DNA of 36,707 nucleotides from NCBI GenBank assembly GCA_021205455.1, contig JAJPXL010000071.1:1-36707 (forward strand), written 5' to 3'. Made by a program: the position numbers and the translations under genes. The stretch's first letter is position 1. Every line of letters starts with the position of its first letter. The notes under the pieces are model-generated. The model was not told the origin of the DNA and did no database searches. It worked only from the letters and a program-made list of their open reading frames with translations. Shown here piece by piece: positions 21,640 to 30,304 of the stretch. Source of the DNA: Clostridiales bacterium (GTDB lineage: Bacteria; Bacillota; Clostridia; Oscillospirales; Oscillospiraceae).

Positions 21640-22827
21640 ATGTCAAACGGAAAATTTGGCATTCACGGCGGGCAGTATATCCCGGAGACGCTGATGAATG
21701 CGGTGATTGAGCTGGAAACGGCCTACAATCAATATAAGGACGACCCGGACTTCCAGGCCGAACTGACTACCCTCTTGAATAACTACGCTGGCCGCCCCTC
21801 CCTGCTGTACTATGCGGAGCGGATGACCAACGACCTGGGCGGTGCGAAAATCTACCTGAAGCGGGAGGATTTGAACCACACCGGGGCGCACAAAATCAAC
21901 AACGCCCTGGGCCAGGCCCTTTTAGCCAAGAAGATGGGCAAGACCCGCCTGATTGCCGAGACCGGCGCGGGCCAGCACGGCGTAGCCACCGCCACGGTGG
22001 CGGCTTACCTGGGCATGGAGTGCGACATCTACATGGGCAAGGTGGACATGGAGCGCCAGGCACTGAACGTCTACCGGATGCGGCTCATGGGGGCGCGGGT
22101 GCATGGGGTGGAGTCCGGCACCGCCACCCTGAAGGACGCCTGCTCCGCCTGCTTCCGGGAGTGGACCAGCCGCATTGACGATACCCATTACCTCCTGGGC
22201 TCCTGCATGGGGCCCCACCCCTTCCCCACCATCGTCCGGGACTTCCAGGCCGTTATCTCCAAAGAAATCAAGGCCCAAATCCTGGAGGCCGAGGGGCGGC
22301 TGCCTGACGTGGTGGTGGCCTGCGTGGGCGGCGGCTCCAACGCCATCGGCACCTTCTACAACTTCCTGGAGGACAAGGACGTGCGGCTCATCGGCTGCGA
22401 GGCCGCCGGTCGCGGCATCGACACCAAGGAGACCGCCGCCACCATCAACACCGGCTCCCTGGGCATTTTCCACGGCATGAAGAGCTACTTCTGCCAGGAC
22501 GAGTACGGGCAAATCGCCCCGGTGTACTCCATCTCCGCCGGGCTGGACTACCCCGGCATCGGCCCGGAGCACGCCTGGCTCCACGACATCGGCCGGGCGG
22601 AGTACGTCAGCATCACCGACGAGGAGGCCGTCTGCGCCTTTGAGTACCTGAGCCGCACCGAGGGCATCATTCCCGCCATTGAGTCCGCCCATGCCGTGGC
22701 CCAGGCCATCAAGCTGGCCCCCACCATGGGCAAGGACAAGCTGATGGTCATCACCCTGTCCGGACGGGGCGACAAGGACTGCGCCGCCATGGCACGCTAC
22801 AGAGGGGAGAATTTGTACGATGATTAA
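21640..22827 (+). CDS. trpB: Tryptophan synthase beta chain
   Basis: This 395-residue PLP enzyme joins indole and serine to form tryptophan. The start [20 protein letters not shown] is typical. The PLP lysine lies in [20 protein letters not shown] (near residue 86). [20 protein letters not shown] follows, and then the phosphate-binding loop [30 protein letters not shown] and [14 protein letters not shown] also match classical TrpB (TrpB1). AAAGGAG lies 8 bases before the ATG. Its stop overlaps the trpA start by 8 bases, as expected for subunits made in equal amounts. Confidence 0.97.
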   Translation: MSNGKFGIHGGQYIPETLMNAVIELETAYNQYKDDPDFQAELTTLLNNYAGRPSLLYYAERMTNDLGGAKIYLKREDLNHTGAHKINNALGQALLAKKMGKTRLIAETGAGQHGVATATVAAYLGMECDIYMGKVDMERQALNVYRMRLMGARVHGVESGTATLKDACSACFREWTSRIDDTHYLLGSCMGPHPFPTIVRDFQAVISKEIKAQILEAEGRLPDVVVACVGGGSNAIGTFYNFLEDKDVRLIGCEAAGRGIDTKETAATINTGSLGIFHGMKSYFCQDEYGQIAPVYSISAGLDYPGIGPEHAWLHDIGRAEYVSITDEEAVCAFEYLSRTEGIIPAIESAHAVAQAIKLAPTMGKDKLMVITLSGRGDKDCAAMARYRGENLYDD

Positions 22828-23596
22828 GATTGCTGACGCATTTCAAAACGGGAAGGCGTTCATCCCCTTCCTGACCTGCGGCGACCCGGATTTGGCCACC
22901 ACGGAAAAGCTGGTCTGCGCCATGGCGGAGCGCGGCGCGGATTTGATCGAGCTGGGCATCCCCTTCTCCGACCCCACCGCCGAAGGCCCCGTCATTCAGG
23001 AGGCCAATGAGCGGGCGCTGAGCAAGGGCTGCACCACCGACGATGTGTTTGCCCTGTTGAAGCGCCTCCGCACCGTGGACGGCATCACCATTCCGCTGGT
23101 GTTCATGACCTACGCCAACGTGGTGTTCCACTACGGCAGCGAGCGCTTCCTCCGCAACGCTGCGGAGGCGGGGGTGCAGGGGCTGATTCTCCCCGACGTG
23201 CCCTATGAGGAGAAGGAGGAGTTTGACGGGGCCTGCACCGCCGCCGGGCTGGAGCTCATCAGCATGATCGCCCCCACCTCCCACGATAGGATTCGGATGA
23301 TTGCCTCCGAAGCGAAGGGCTTCCTCTACTGCGTGTCCTCCCTGGGGGTCACCGGCGTCCGCTCCAACATCACCACCGACATCGGCGCCATGATTCGGCT
23401 GGTGAAGGAGGCCAGCGACATCCCCGCCGCCGTGGGCTTCGGCGTCTCCACGCCGGAGCAGGCGAAGGCCATGTGCGAAAGCGCCGACGGCGTCATCGTC
23501 GGCTCCGCCATCGTGAAGCTCATCGCGCAGTACGGCACGGACGCCGTTGCCCCCGTGGCGGAGTATGTGAAATCCATGAAGGACGCCATTCGGTGA
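22820..23596 (+). CDS. trpA: Tryptophan synthase alpha chain
   Basis: This 258-residue TIM-barrel subunit cleaves indole-3-glycerol phosphate and passes indole to TrpB. Typical blocks are [19 protein letters not shown], then [20 protein letters not shown], which holds the catalytic Glu (in ELGIPFSDP) and Asp residues. [37 protein letters not shown] and [12 protein letters not shown] follow. It overlaps trpB by 8 bases; AGAGGGGAGA inside trpB is its ribosome site. It is the last gene of the operon, and a terminator hairpin follows within 45 bases. Confidence 0.97.
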   Translation: MIKIADAFQNGKAFIPFLTCGDPDLATTEKLVCAMAERGADLIELGIPFSDPTAEGPVIQEANERALSKGCTTDDVFALLKRLRTVDGITIPLVFMTYANVVFHYGSERFLRNAAEAGVQGLILPDVPYEEKEEFDGACTAAGLELISMIAPTSHDRIRMIASEAKGFLYCVSSLGVTGVRSNITTDIGAMIRLVKEASDIPAAVGFGVSTPEQAKAMCESADGVIVGSAIVKLIAQYGTDAVAPVAEYVKSMKDAIR

Positions 23597-23636
23597 GTCG
23601 CCGGTACAAGTACACTATATTATAATTATAATAAGC

Positions 23637-23686
23637 AGCCGCGCTCCGGCGGAGGAATATCCTCCACCTGGAGCGCGGCTTGTTTG
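23637..23686 (+). terminator. Terminator of the trp operon
   Basis: An 11-bp stem (23637-23647 with 23670-23680) contains a second inner helix GGAGG/CCTCC and is followed by TTGTTT. It also separates trpA from the convergent sigF gene and may act in both directions, since an AT-rich stretch follows on the minus strand. Confidence 0.8.
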
Positions 23687-23740
23687 CGCCAAATTGCTAT
23701 AAACGGGTTATCGTTCTCCACAATCCGCTCTTGCCCCGCC

Positions 23741-24451
23741 TTACTCCTCCTGGAGCAGCTTCCGCAGCCGCTCCACCGCCCGGCGCTCGATGCGGCTGAT
23801 TTGCACCTGGCTGACCCCTACCACCCTGGCGGCCCGCTGCTGGGTGTAGCCCTTATAGTAGCGCAGGAGGATAACGGTGCGCTCCCGCTCCGGCAGCTGG
23901 GCCACGGCCTCCCGCAGGGCCAGATGCTCCAGCAGGCTGTCCTCCATGCCCTCGTCCCCCAGGGTGGTCTCCAGGGTCAGGCCGTCCTCGTTCTCCGCCT
24001 GGAGGGAGGAGACGGCGGAGGTGGCGGTCTCCGTGGCGGCAATCTCCTCCGGCGTCAGGCCGGTGGCGGCGGCCAGCTCGCTGACCGTTGGCTCCCGGCG
24101 GAGCTGCTCCCGCAGGGCCTCCGCCTCCAGGTAGATGCGGGCCGCCTGCTCCTTCACCGTCCGGCTGACCTTCACCGCGCCGTCGTCCCGGAGGAACCGG
24201 CGTATCTCCCCGGCGATTTTGGGTACCGCGTAGGTGGAGAACTGGGTGCCATAGGCCGGGTCGTACCCCTGCAGCGCCTTGAGGAAGCCGATGCACCCCA
24301 GCTGGAACAGGTCCTCCGTCTCCACCCCCCGGCCCGTGTACCGCCGGACGATGGCCCAGACCAGCCGCTCATTCTCCTCCAGGATTTGGGCGCAGGCGTC
24401 CCGGTCGCCGTTCCGGGCGGCGTCCAGCAGCGCGCCCTGCTCTACCGTCAC
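23741..24451 (-). CDS. sigF: RNA polymerase sporulation sigma factor F
   Basis: The 236-residue product (SpoIIAC) directs early forespore transcription. Region 2 spans about residues 24-95 (NERLVWAIVRRYTGRGVETE, then DLFQLGCIGFLKALQGYDPA, then FSTYAVPKIAGEIRRFLRDD). Region 3 is near 95-150 and region 4 near 180-236 (LPERERTVILLRYYKGYTQQ, then the helix-turn-helix VVGVSQVQISRIERRAVERL). Identity as SigF rather than SigG rests mainly on its place behind spoIIAA and spoIIAB. Its start overlaps the end of spoIIAB by 4 bases. Confidence 0.95.
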   Translation of the reverse strand: MTVEQGALLDAARNGDRDACAQILEENERLVWAIVRRYTGRGVETEDLFQLGCIGFLKALQGYDPAYGTQFSTYAVPKIAGEIRRFLRDDGAVKVSRTVKEQAARIYLEAEALREQLRREPTVSELAAATGLTPEEIAATETATSAVSSLQAENEDGLTLETTLGDEGMEDSLLEHLALREAVAQLPERERTVILLRYYKGYTQQRAARVVGVSQVQISRIERRAVERLRKLLQEE

Positions 24452-24897
24452 ACGGCTCCCTCCTGCGCCCGCTGGGCGATGCGCTTCGTCAGCGTCACCG
24501 TGGTCCCCTTGCCGATGGCGGAGCGGACCCGCACGGCGTCGGTGAAGCTCTCCATAATGGTGAAGCCCATGCCGCTGCGCTCCTCCCCGCCGGTGGTGTA
24601 CAGGGGGGTTCTGGCCCTGGGGATGTCCGGGATACCGACGCCCCAGTCCCGCACCTGCACCTCCACCACGCCGTCGGCGAAGAGCCGCAGCCGCATGGAC
24701 ACCCGCCCCAGCTCGTTGGGGTAGGCGTGTACGATGGCGTTGGTGACGGCCTCGGAGACGGCGGTCTTGAAATCGTTCAGCTCGTCCAATGTGGGGTCCA
24801 GCTGGGCGGCGAAGCAGGCCGCGCTGGCCCGGGCGAAGCCCTCGTTGACGCTTCTGCTCATAAACTCCAGCTTCACCTGGTTGATTGGCTTCCTCAT
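24448..24897 (-). CDS. spoIIAB: Anti-sigma F factor, serine kinase SpoIIAB
   Basis: The 149-residue protein belongs to the GHKL ATPase fold. It binds and silences SigF and phosphorylates SpoIIAA. The N box is DFKTAVSEAVTNAIVHAYPN (about 41-60), the next ATP motif is VRDWGVGIPDIPRART, and the G2-type loop is ERSGMGFTIMESFTDAVRV. Length is normal. Its ATG overlaps the end of spoIIAA, and its stop overlaps the sigF start, both by 4 bases, so the three proteins are translationally coupled. Confidence 0.96.
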   Translation of the reverse strand: MRKPINQVKLEFMSRSVNEGFARASAACFAAQLDPTLDELNDFKTAVSEAVTNAIVHAYPNELGRVSMRLRLFADGVVEVQVRDWGVGIPDIPRARTPLYTTGGEERSGMGFTIMESFTDAVRVRSAIGKGTTVTLTKRIAQRAQEGAV

Positions 24898-25232
24898 GTA
24901 GCGCTCTCCTCCTTCGGTCCCTGCTGATATGTGACGGACACCATCCGCTCCACCCCGGCGGCCTTCAGCACCTTCCCCGCCTGGGGCGGCACCTCCACCG
25001 CCCGCAGGCTGCCGCCGGACTCCTGCATCCTGCGGCAGGTGCGCAGGACGATGGCAATGCCGGAGGAGTCCATAAAGGTGACGCCGCTGAAATCCAGCAC
25101 CGTCTCGCTGGGGAAGCGGGACTCTATCTCCCGGTCCAGCTCCAGCATGATGGTCCGGGCGGCGTGGTGGTCGATCTCCCCGGACAGGGCCGCGTAGAGG
25201 ACGCGGCCTTCCTCCCTACATACTACAGACAT
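24894..25232 (-). CDS. spoIIAA: Anti-anti-sigma F factor SpoIIAA
   Basis: The 112-residue STAS-domain protein releases SigF from SpoIIAB when it is unphosphorylated. The phosphorylated serine lies in DFSGVTFMDSSGIAIVLRTC, at the MDSSGI stretch near residues 54-59. GEIDHHAARTIMLELDREIE near residue 18 is also typical. AAAGGAGG lies 7 bases before the ATG. The space to the valS terminator is only 38 bases, so any promoter specific to spoIIA must overlap or precede that terminator; no sigma-H type promoter was clear. Confidence 0.95.
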   Translation of the reverse strand: MSVVCREEGRVLYAALSGEIDHHAARTIMLELDREIESRFPSETVLDFSGVTFMDSSGIAIVLRTCRRMQESGGSLRAVEVPPQAGKVLKAAGVERMVSVTYQQGPKEESAT

Positions 25233-25270
25233 GGTCTGCCTCCTTTGTATTCCGCCGCGCCGACGGCGCG

Positions 25271-25311
25271 AAAAAAATCACCCTGCACGGGTTTCCCCGT
25301 ACAAGGTGATT
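25271..25311 (-). terminator. Terminator after valS
   Basis: AATCACCTTGTACGGG (25311-25296) pairs with CCCGTGCAGGGTGATT (25291-25276), with a mismatch and wobble near the middle. Seven U residues follow (25277-25271). It should end the valS transcript before spoIIAA. Confidence 0.88.
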
Positions 25312-25380
25312 ATAGTCGTTATGCTGTGATTATTTTGTCAAATCCCGGCGTCCCGGGGAAAAATCCGCACATTTTTCGGG

Positions 25381-28080
25381 TCAGCCCAGGGCGCGCAGGG
25401 ACTCCTCCAGCTGGGCAATCTCCCGGGCGGTCTTGTCCAGGTTGTCCCGCTGCTGCTGGATGACGTTGGCCGGGGCCTTGGAGACGAACTTCTCATTGGA
25501 GAGCTTTGCCTGGATACCGGCCAGGTACTTCCGCTTCTTCTCCAGCTCTTTGGAGATGCGCCCCCGCTCCGCGCCCAGGTCCACCAGCTCCGCCAGGGGC
25601 ATGAACAGCTTGGCGTCCGCCGTCACCACGCTGACCAGCCCCTCCACAGAGGCGGGGGCGTCGGCGGTGACGGCGACCTCCGCGCCGGAGGCCAGCCGCT
25701 TCAGGAAGGGCACGCTGAGGGCGAACACCTCCGGCTGGTTGGTGGCGATGCGGATATCCGCCTTCCGGGAGGGGGGCACGTTCATCTCCGACCGGCGGGT
25801 GCGGACGGCCTTGATGGCGTCCATGATCTTCTCCATGGCGGCGGCGTCCTCCGGGAAGTCGAACTCCGCCCGGTACTCCGGCCACTGCTGGAGCATCAGG
25901 AAGTCGCCCTCGTGGGGCAGGGCCTGCCAGACCTCCTCCGTGATGAAGGGCATGAAGGGGTGCAGCAGCTTCAGCGTCTCGGTCAGCACATAGCACAGCA
26001 CCTGCTGGGCCTGAATCTTGGCCCCCCCGTCCGCCCCGGTGAGGCGGGCCTTGGTCAGCTCGATATACCAGTCGCAGAAGCTGTCCCACATGAAGTCGTA
26101 GACCTTCTGGGCCGCCACGCCCAGCTCGAACTTCTCCAGGTTGGCGGTGGTCTCCGCAATGCAGGTGTTCAGCTTGGAGAGAATCCACTTGTCCTCCAGC
26201 TCCAGCTGCTCCGGCAGGCTGCACTCGTCGATGGTCAGGTTCATCAGCACGAAGCGGCTGGCGTTCCAAATCTTGTTGCAGAAGTTGCGCATGGCAGTGA
26301 CCTTTTCCTCACTGTAGCGCATATCGTTGCCGGGGGTGCTGCCCTGAATCAGCATGAAGCGCAGGGCGTCCGCGCCGTACTGGTCGATGACCTCCAGGGG
26401 GTCGATGCCGTTGCCCAGGCTCTTGGACATCTTCCGGCCCTGGCTGTCCCGGACGATGCCGTGAATCACCACCGTGTCAAAGGGGGCCTTGCCGGTGTAG
26501 GCCAGGCCGGAGAAAATCATCCGGGAGACCCAGAAGCCGATGATGTCGTACCCGGTGACCAGGGTGTTGGTGGGGTAGAAGTATTGATAATCCGCACTGT
26601 CCTCATCCGGCCAGCCCAGGGTGGAGAAGGGCCACAGGGCGGAGGAGAACCAGGTGTCCAGGCTGTCCGGGTCCTGGGTCAGCTTCGTGGAGCCGCACTT
26701 GGGGCAGGCGCAGGGAGCCGTCTTTGCCACCACGGTCTCGCCGCAGTCCTCGCAGTACCAGGCGGGGATTTGGTGGCCCCACCACAGCTGGCGGGAGATG
26801 CACCAGTCCCGGGTGTTGTTCATCCAGTTCAGGTAGATTTTGGTGAAGCGCTCCGGGACGAATTTGATTTCCCCCTTCTGCACCGCCTCGATGGCAGGCT
26901 CGGCCAGGGGCTTCATCCGCACGAACCACTGCTTGGACACCATGGGCTCGATGGAGGTGTGGCAGCGGTAGCAGGTGCCCACATCGTGCTTCAGCGGCTC
27001 CACGGATTTCAGCGCGCCGCAGGCCTCCAAATCGGCCAGGATGGCCTTCCGGGCCTCCTGGGTGGTCATGCCGGCGTACTTGCCGCAGTCCAGCACCTCC
27101 GGCTCGTTCTCCGCCACGCGGCCGCTGGCCAGCAGCTCCTGCCAGGCCGCCACATCCGCCGGGCCGGTCATATGGCCGTCGTAGGTGAAGCAGCGGACGA
27201 TGGGCAGGTTGTGGCGCTGGCCCACCTCAAAGTCGTTGGGGTCGTGGGCGGGGGTGATCTTCACCACGCCGGTGCCCTTGGTCATGTCGGCGTGTTCGTC
27301 GCAGACGATGGGCAGCTCCTTATTCAGCAGGGGCAGGATGACGTGGCAGCCGTGGAGGTGGGCATAGCGGGGGTCTGCCTCGTTGACGGCCACGGCAGTA
27401 TCGCCCAGCATGGTCTCCGGGCGGGTGGTGGCCAGCTCCAGGTATTCGCCGGTCTCCTTCACCTGGTAGAGCAGGTGCCAGAAGTGGCCGTCCTGCTCCT
27501 CATACTCCACCTCCGCGTCGGAGATGGAGGTGTTGCAGTGGGGGCACCAGTTCACCATCCGGTTGCCCCGGTAAATCAGGCCCTGGTCGTACAGCCGGAC
27601 AAAGACCTCCTTCACCGCGTCGGAGCATTGCTCGTCCATGGTGAAGCACTCCCGTTCCCAGTCGCAGGAGGAACCCAGGGTGCGCAGCTGCTTGTCAATG
27701 CGGCCGCCGTATTTCTCCTTCCAGGCCCAGGCCCGCTCCAGGAACTTCTCCCGGCCCAGGTCCTCCTTGGTCAGGCCCTCCTTGCGCATATCCTCCACCA
27801 CCTTGGCCTCGGTGGCGATGGCGGCGTGGTCGGTGCCCGGCACCCACAGGGCGGCGTAGCCCTGCATCCGCTTGAAGCGGATGAGGATGTCCTGCATGGT
27901 GTTGTCCATGGCGTGGCCCATGTGCAGCTGGCCCGTCACGTTGGGGGGCGGCATGACGATGGTATAGGGCTTCTTGTCCGGGTCGCGGTGGCCCCGGAAG
28001 CAGCCGCTGGATTCCCAGGTCTCATAAATGCGGCGTTCGACCTCTTTCGGGTCGTACACCTTTGGCAGTTCTTTTGCCAT
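25381..28080 (-). CDS. valS: Valyl-tRNA synthetase
   Basis: This 899-residue class I synthetase charges tRNA-Val. The HIGH-type motif is PPPNVTGQLHMGHAMDNTMQ (HMGH near residue 50) and the second ATP loop is KMSKSLGNGIDP. The editing domain lies between, with TTRPETMLGDTAVAVNE. A CPxCG-type zinc knuckle pair is visible (CEDCGETVV; CPKCGSTKL). The C-terminal end is a charged coiled coil (AERGRISKELEKKRKYLAGI and on), as in other bacterial ValRS. The ATG at 28080 has AAGGAG 10 bases upstream; a longer frame to 28236 runs through the T-box leader and is not coding. Promoter, T-box and terminator form a single-gene unit. Confidence 0.96.
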   Translation of the reverse strand: MAKELPKVYDPKEVERRIYETWESSGCFRGHRDPDKKPYTIVMPPPNVTGQLHMGHAMDNTMQDILIRFKRMQGYAALWVPGTDHAAIATEAKVVEDMRKEGLTKEDLGREKFLERAWAWKEKYGGRIDKQLRTLGSSCDWERECFTMDEQCSDAVKEVFVRLYDQGLIYRGNRMVNWCPHCNTSISDAEVEYEEQDGHFWHLLYQVKETGEYLELATTRPETMLGDTAVAVNEADPRYAHLHGCHVILPLLNKELPIVCDEHADMTKGTGVVKITPAHDPNDFEVGQRHNLPIVRCFTYDGHMTGPADVAAWQELLASGRVAENEPEVLDCGKYAGMTTQEARKAILADLEACGALKSVEPLKHDVGTCYRCHTSIEPMVSKQWFVRMKPLAEPAIEAVQKGEIKFVPERFTKIYLNWMNNTRDWCISRQLWWGHQIPAWYCEDCGETVVAKTAPCACPKCGSTKLTQDPDSLDTWFSSALWPFSTLGWPDEDSADYQYFYPTNTLVTGYDIIGFWVSRMIFSGLAYTGKAPFDTVVIHGIVRDSQGRKMSKSLGNGIDPLEVIDQYGADALRFMLIQGSTPGNDMRYSEEKVTAMRNFCNKIWNASRFVLMNLTIDECSLPEQLELEDKWILSKLNTCIAETTANLEKFELGVAAQKVYDFMWDSFCDWYIELTKARLTGADGGAKIQAQQVLCYVLTETLKLLHPFMPFITEEVWQALPHEGDFLMLQQWPEYRAEFDFPEDAAAMEKIMDAIKAVRTRRSEMNVPPSRKADIRIATNQPEVFALSVPFLKRLASGAEVAVTADAPASVEGLVSVVTADAKLFMPLAELVDLGAERGRISKELEKKRKYLAGIQAKLSNEKFVSKAPANVIQQQRDNLDKTAREIAQLEESLRALG

Positions 28081-28140
28081 GTTGTATTTACTCCTTCCTC
28101 TCGGTGGCGGCGCGCCTCCGACTGTCCGCGGGGCCGCGCC

Positions 28141-28407
28141 GCAAAAAGAAAACGCCCTGAACTCTCGGTTCAGGGCGAAAACGGGCGCATTTTCCGCGGT
28201 ACCACCTGAATTTCCCCACCCGGCGGGCGAGGACACTCAACTCCCGGTAACGGGGGACACCGCCGCAGCCTAGTGGGCAGGTTTGCCGTTCAGCCGCGGA
28301 ACTCCGGGGCGACCTTTCTGCGCACCTCCGCCAGGGCTTACACCAGCCGCCCTGTCTCTTCGCCTTTGGAAGCGCATACTTCTCCCCATCAACGTTTTCC
28401 AATATAC
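28141..28407 (-). ncRNA. T-box leader of valS (valine)
   Basis: On the minus strand the T-box core TCAGGTGGTACCGCGGA spans 28209-28193. A terminator follows: GTTCAGGGCG/CGCCCTGAAC-type arms (28177-28168 with 28162-28153), a 5-base loop, then TTTTCTTTTT (28152-28143). Upstream is a stem I region with AGAGAC and the distal loop GGGCGGCTGGTGTAAGCCC. Uncharged tRNA-Val should promote readthrough. I could not place the Val specifier codon with confidence (GTT and GTC candidates exist near 28320). Confidence 0.93.
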
Positions 28408-28413
28408 ACGCCT

Positions 28414-28442
28414 ATTATAATGAGTTTCCCCCGGCCTGTCAA
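28414..28442 (-). promoter_or_regulatory. Promoter of the valS T-box transcript
   Basis: On the minus strand TTGACA (28442-28437) and TATAAT (28419-28414) are exactly 17 bases apart, a perfect consensus promoter directly before the T-box leader. Confidence 0.92.
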
Positions 28443-28490
28443 GGATTTTTCGCAATTTTTTCAGGAAACGGAACGGTTTGCGAAGCAGAC

Positions 28491-28530
28491 GGAAACAAAA
28501 GCATCCCGAACGCCGGGGCGTTCGGGATGC
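28491..28530 (-). terminator. Terminator of the GH2-GH3-symporter operon
   Basis: A perfect 14-bp stem (28530-28517 with 28514-28501) with a tight loop is followed on the minus strand by TTTTGTTT. It lies about 110 bases after the symporter stop codon. A second small hairpin (CCGATGGCG/CGCCATTGG) lies near 28589-28609, between stop and terminator. Confidence 0.88.
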
Positions 28531-28639
28531 CTGATGATATAATGCTTATGCCACAGAAGGGGGCCGTTCCGGCCGGGCTGCTGTCAAACCGATGGCGAAA
28601 CGCCATTGGAACTCTGCCCGACCTTTCGCGGGAAATGGC

Positions 28640-30220
28640 TTAATCCTCGCCGGGCCACTTCTTCATGGCATCTTCCAGGCTCATGCCGTTGGCAACTTCT
28701 TCCTTGCGCTTGGCGTTGACGGCCTGGATTTCCTTCATCTTCGGGCCGCTCAGGGAGTAGCCGTGCATCGCCCAAAGGGTGGCCGCCCAGGCCAGCATCG
28801 GGATGACGCAGAACATGACGATGACCGCCACCTTAATGCCGCCGGAATAGGGAGTCGCGTCAGTGGGCAGCTCGCTGAGCCCGGCGCAAATCAGGAAGAT
28901 AATCGACACCAGGGTCTGGGCCAGAGAGGACACCAGCTTGTCCACCAGGGAGAACAGCGTACCCATAATGCCGGGGATGTACTTGCCGGAACGATAGGTC
29001 TCGTAGTCGGAGCAATCCGCCACCATGGGGATGGGCATATCCGCCGTGGCGTAATAGGCGCCGTAGCCGATACCGAAGCAGATGATGAACAGGATGGTAT
29101 ACAGATTGATAGAACCGCCGCCGTTGTACGGGAAGGACAGGGTCAGGGCGCTGCCGCTGGTGTGGTCGCACAGCAGCAGGAGGGCCAGCACGCCGACGTA
29201 GCAGATGAGCGCCACGGAGACGTAGCGGGTCAGGGATGCCTTCTGCCCCAGCTTCTGGGAGGTGCGGGCAGACATCAGGAAGAAGGGCACCGCGCAGACA
29301 TAGCCCAGAACCATCATGGGCAGATACAGGCTGTCGTAGTTGCCCATCATAATGCCGTAGAGGGCCAGCAGAACGGTGGTGTTGGTGGCGATGGACAGGG
29401 CCAGCTTGCAGCCTGCGCCGGCCACCATCAGCCGCTGCATGGGTTTGTTGTTCTTGATGATCTCCACATACTCGGAGACCTTGACCTTCTCCTGCTTGCC
29501 GCCGCCGATGCCGTAGAACTCGGGGCGGTCCTTCCCGGCGATGCCGATGATAGCCAGGATGGTCAGGCAGACGGACACCACAATGCCCACCGGCGCAATA
29601 ATGCGGTACAGCTCCGGACGAGCGTAGCCGGAGGTAATCAGGTTGCCGGCATCGTCATAGACGTTGTACATATTCTTGACGATGGGGATCATGAACTGCA
29701 TAACACCCATACCCAGCAGGGAGCCGATGGTGTTGAAAATGGTAAACAGGGGCCGCTGGTTGGGGTCGTTGGTCAGCACGGTCTGCCCGGCACGAGTGCA
29801 GGAAGTCTGGAAGGTGTAGCCGATCACCCAGATGAAGTAGACCACCACGAAGCCGATGTACCGCAGGGGCATCATGCTCTCCGGGATGAAGGGCAGCAGA
29901 ACGTACATAAGAATGACGCTGACAGCCATGATAGCGCTGCCAAGGATCATAAAGGGACGGAATTTGCCAATCCTGGTGCTGGTGCGGTCCATCACCGCGC
30001 CAATGATAGGGTCGGTGATGGCATCGGTCACACGCATGACCGTCACCATGATGGATGCGAACATCCCCAGCTGCAAGACGCTGGAACCAAACTGAGCCAC
30101 ATAGGACAGCACCAGAACGAAATAGACGTTCGTGGCCCCGTTGTTCATGGGGAACAGCACCAGCTGGTACATTTTTGCGCGGTTTACACCGGCAGGCGCT
30201 GTTTCAGTTTTTTCACTCAT
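28640..30220 (-). CDS. MFS sugar:cation symporter, GPH family, in glycan operon
   Basis: This 526-residue transporter has about twelve hydrophobic segments. GPH signatures are VMRVTDAITDPIIGAVMDRT followed by RIGKFRPFM (about residues 60-88), and VADCSDYETYRSGKYIPGIM near residue 390. It should import an oligosaccharide or glycoside with a cation. It is a clear paralogue of the symporter at 2371-3873. I chose the ATG at 30220 (MSEKTETAPAGVNRAKMYQL) because GAGGTGA lies 5 bases upstream; a GTG three codons earlier falls in that ribosome site. It is the last gene behind GH2 and GH3 on the same strand. The C-terminal tail (KMKEIQAVNAKRKEEVANGM) is cytoplasmic and charged. The substrate is probably a product of the GH3 enzyme (inference). 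Confidence 0.88.
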   Translation of the reverse strand: MSEKTETAPAGVNRAKMYQLVLFPMNNGATNVYFVLVLSYVAQFGSSVLQLGMFASIMVTVMRVTDAITDPIIGAVMDRTSTRIGKFRPFMILGSAIMAVSVILMYVLLPFIPESMMPLRYIGFVVVYFIWVIGYTFQTSCTRAGQTVLTNDPNQRPLFTIFNTIGSLLGMGVMQFMIPIVKNMYNVYDDAGNLITSGYARPELYRIIAPVGIVVSVCLTILAIIGIAGKDRPEFYGIGGGKQEKVKVSEYVEIIKNNKPMQRLMVAGAGCKLALSIATNTTVLLALYGIMMGNYDSLYLPMMVLGYVCAVPFFLMSARTSQKLGQKASLTRYVSVALICYVGVLALLLLCDHTSGSALTLSFPYNGGGSINLYTILFIICFGIGYGAYYATADMPIPMVADCSDYETYRSGKYIPGIMGTLFSLVDKLVSSLAQTLVSIIFLICAGLSELPTDATPYSGGIKVAVIVMFCVIPMLAWAATLWAMHGYSLSGPKMKEIQAVNAKRKEEVANGMSLEDAMKKWPGED

Positions 30221-30256
30221 AGGATTCACCTCAAAACAGTCTGAATGTGGGCGGTC

Positions 30257-30281
30257 CCCGCCCCTCCGAGGAGGGGCAGGG
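30257..30281 (-). other. Intercistronic hairpin between GH3 and symporter genes
   Basis: GCCCCTCC (30260-30267) pairs with GGAGGGGC (30270-30277), with CCC/GGG extending past a bulged A. There is no U run, so it may be an RNA processing or stability element that changes the ratio of the two gene products. Confidence 0.5.
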
Positions 30282-30304
30282 ATTGAAAGGAGATTTCGGC
30301 GTAG

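Noticed and set aside
28081-28236. N-terminal extension of ValS by 52 residues
   Set aside because: It lies within the T-box leader, including the terminator hairpin. The ATG at 28080 has a proper ribosome site and matches the family.
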